From Nocardia jejuensis NBRC 103114 (GTDB taxonomy: Bacteria; Actinomycetota; Actinomycetes; Mycobacteriales; Mycobacteriaceae), in contig NZ_BDBU01000037.1 in the NCBI RefSeq assembly GCF_001613145.1, positions 62,001-126,000 of the forward strand: a stretch of DNA of 64,000 bases, given 5' to 3'. The translations under genes were made by a program, and so were the position numbers. Under the pieces are notes generated by a model. That model did no database searches and was not told the origin of the DNA. It was given only the letters and a program-made list of their open reading frames with translations. This document shows, one piece after another, positions 63,384 through 64,000 of this stretch; position 1 is the stretch's first letter, and each line of letters begins with the position of its first letter.

Positions 63384-64000
63384 CCATCGATATTCGCAAG
63401 GTGACAGTGCTCGGCACCGGGGTGCTCGGATCGCAGATCGCGTTCCAGAGCGCCTTCCGTGGGTTCGACGTCACCGCGTACGACATCAGCGACGACGCAC
63501 TCGAGGCCGCCCGCACCCGCTTCGACGGGCTCGCGCAGACCTATCGCAAGGAGGTCGAGGGCGCCGGGGACGGCAAGGCCGAACGGGCCGGGGCGAGCAT
63601 CACACTGAGTTCGGATCTGGCACAAGCGGTCTCGGACGCGGACCTGGTCATCGAGGCCGTGCCGGAGGTGCTCTCGATCAAGCAGGACACCTACGAGAAG
63701 ATCGGCAAGGCCGCACCCGAGCGCACCATCTTCGCCACCAATTCCTCCACGCTGCTGCCGAGCGCGATGAAGGACTTCACCGGCCGCCCGGATCGATTCC
63801 TGGCACTGCACTTCGCCAATCGCGTCTGGCAGTTCAACACCGCCGAGGTGATGGGCACGCCGGACACCGACCCGAAGGTGTACCAGGCCGTGGTCGATTT
63901 CGCCTCCGCCATCGGCATGGTGCCGATCGAGATCCACCGGGAGAAGGCCGGATACGTTCTGAACTCGCTGCTGGTGCCGCTGCTGAACGCGGGAATGGCA
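63380..64000 (+). CDS. 3-hydroxyacyl-CoA dehydrogenase (partial, right edge)
   Basis: First 207 residues; the frame is open to the window end. N-terminal NAD fold VTVLGTGVLGSQIAFQ, Asp in AYDISD, VIEAVPEVLSIKQ and the active-site region ATNSSTLLPS and LHFANRVW (catalytic His, then Asn) agree with 3-hydroxybutyryl/3-hydroxyacyl-CoA dehydrogenases of fatty-acid beta-oxidation. The Pro usually after FANP-type motifs is Arg here (FANRVW), a small deviation. Coupled to the TetR gene. Confidence 0.92.
   Translation, partial: MTIDIRKVTVLGTGVLGSQIAFQSAFRGFDVTAYDISDDALEAARTRFDGLAQTYRKEVEGAGDGKAERAGASITLSSDLAQAVSDADLVIEAVPEVLSIKQDTYEKIGKAAPERTIFATNSSTLLPSAMKDFTGRPDRFLALHFANRVWQFNTAEVMGTPDTDPKVYQAVVDFASAIGMVPIEIHREKAGYVLNSLLVPLLNAGMA

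Overview
The window looks like chromosomal DNA of a mycolic-acid actinomycete, most likely Nocardia or a close relative. The grounds are very GC-rich codon use with G/C third positions, frequent GTG starts, ATGA/GTGA/TGATG stop-start overlaps, an antigen-85-like secreted esterase, Tat-exported enzymes, two exact matches to the mycobacterial/rhodococcal KstR operator pattern, a mymA/lipR-like operon and many LLM/FMO/SDR oxidoreductases. I see no rRNA, tRNA, CRISPR array, insertion sequence, integrase or phage gene. The genus assignment is inference.

1-5816 (minus): a tightly coupled five-gene module, SWIM zinc-finger protein > 458-aa protein of unknown fold > vWA protein > MoxR AAA+ ATPase > DUF5682-type protein (cut by the window edge). 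6376-9317: secreted esterase, amidohydrolase and two small secreted proteins. 9419-13916: nitroreductase, a canonical TerD, a TetR regulator and a divergent pair (ferritin-like metal-dependent hydrolase plus membrane protein). 13959-17097: zinc alcohol dehydrogenase behind a KstR-like box, HExxH protein, diguanylate cyclase. 17236-23291: GntR regulator, urea carboxylase and allophanate hydrolase. 23303-29881: Tat amine oxidase, L,D-transpeptidase, TrpF, LuxR/NTPase regulator, a previously unlisted 35-aa membrane ORF and an SGNH hydrolase.

30283-38443: FMO with its own GntR regulator, a TerD-AIM24 fusion, a KstD-like flavoprotein behind a second KstR-like box, a neutral ceramidase and a 64-aa membrane protein. 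38673-47896: NarL-type two-component system, multicopper oxidase, DHFR-fold reductase, LLM oxidoreductase, MarR with a divergent ABC exporter, MerR regulator. 48034-52406 (minus): FMO, diiron protein, SDR and HSL-family esterase in one operon behind a long palindrome. 52594-57883: lipoprotein with a YkuD-like motif, metallophosphoesterase, GlsB-like membrane protein, a double TerD protein and a thioredoxin-reductase-like enzyme. 57967-64000: XRE-cupin regulator, a CE1758/CE1759-type LLM and FMN-reductase pair, two proteins of unknown role, and a TetR plus 3-hydroxyacyl-CoA dehydrogenase cut by the right edge.

Two themes link the parts. First, a stress/conflict theme: three TerD-family genes of different architecture and a MoxR-vWA module lie in the same 57 kb. 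Second, a lipid/steroid oxidation theme: KstR-like boxes, a KstD-like flavoprotein, FMOs, SDR, esterase, ceramidase and acyl-CoA dehydrogenase. Many convergent gene pairs are separated by strong hairpins, and several divergent promoters carry clear palindromes, so the regulatory layout is unusually readable.
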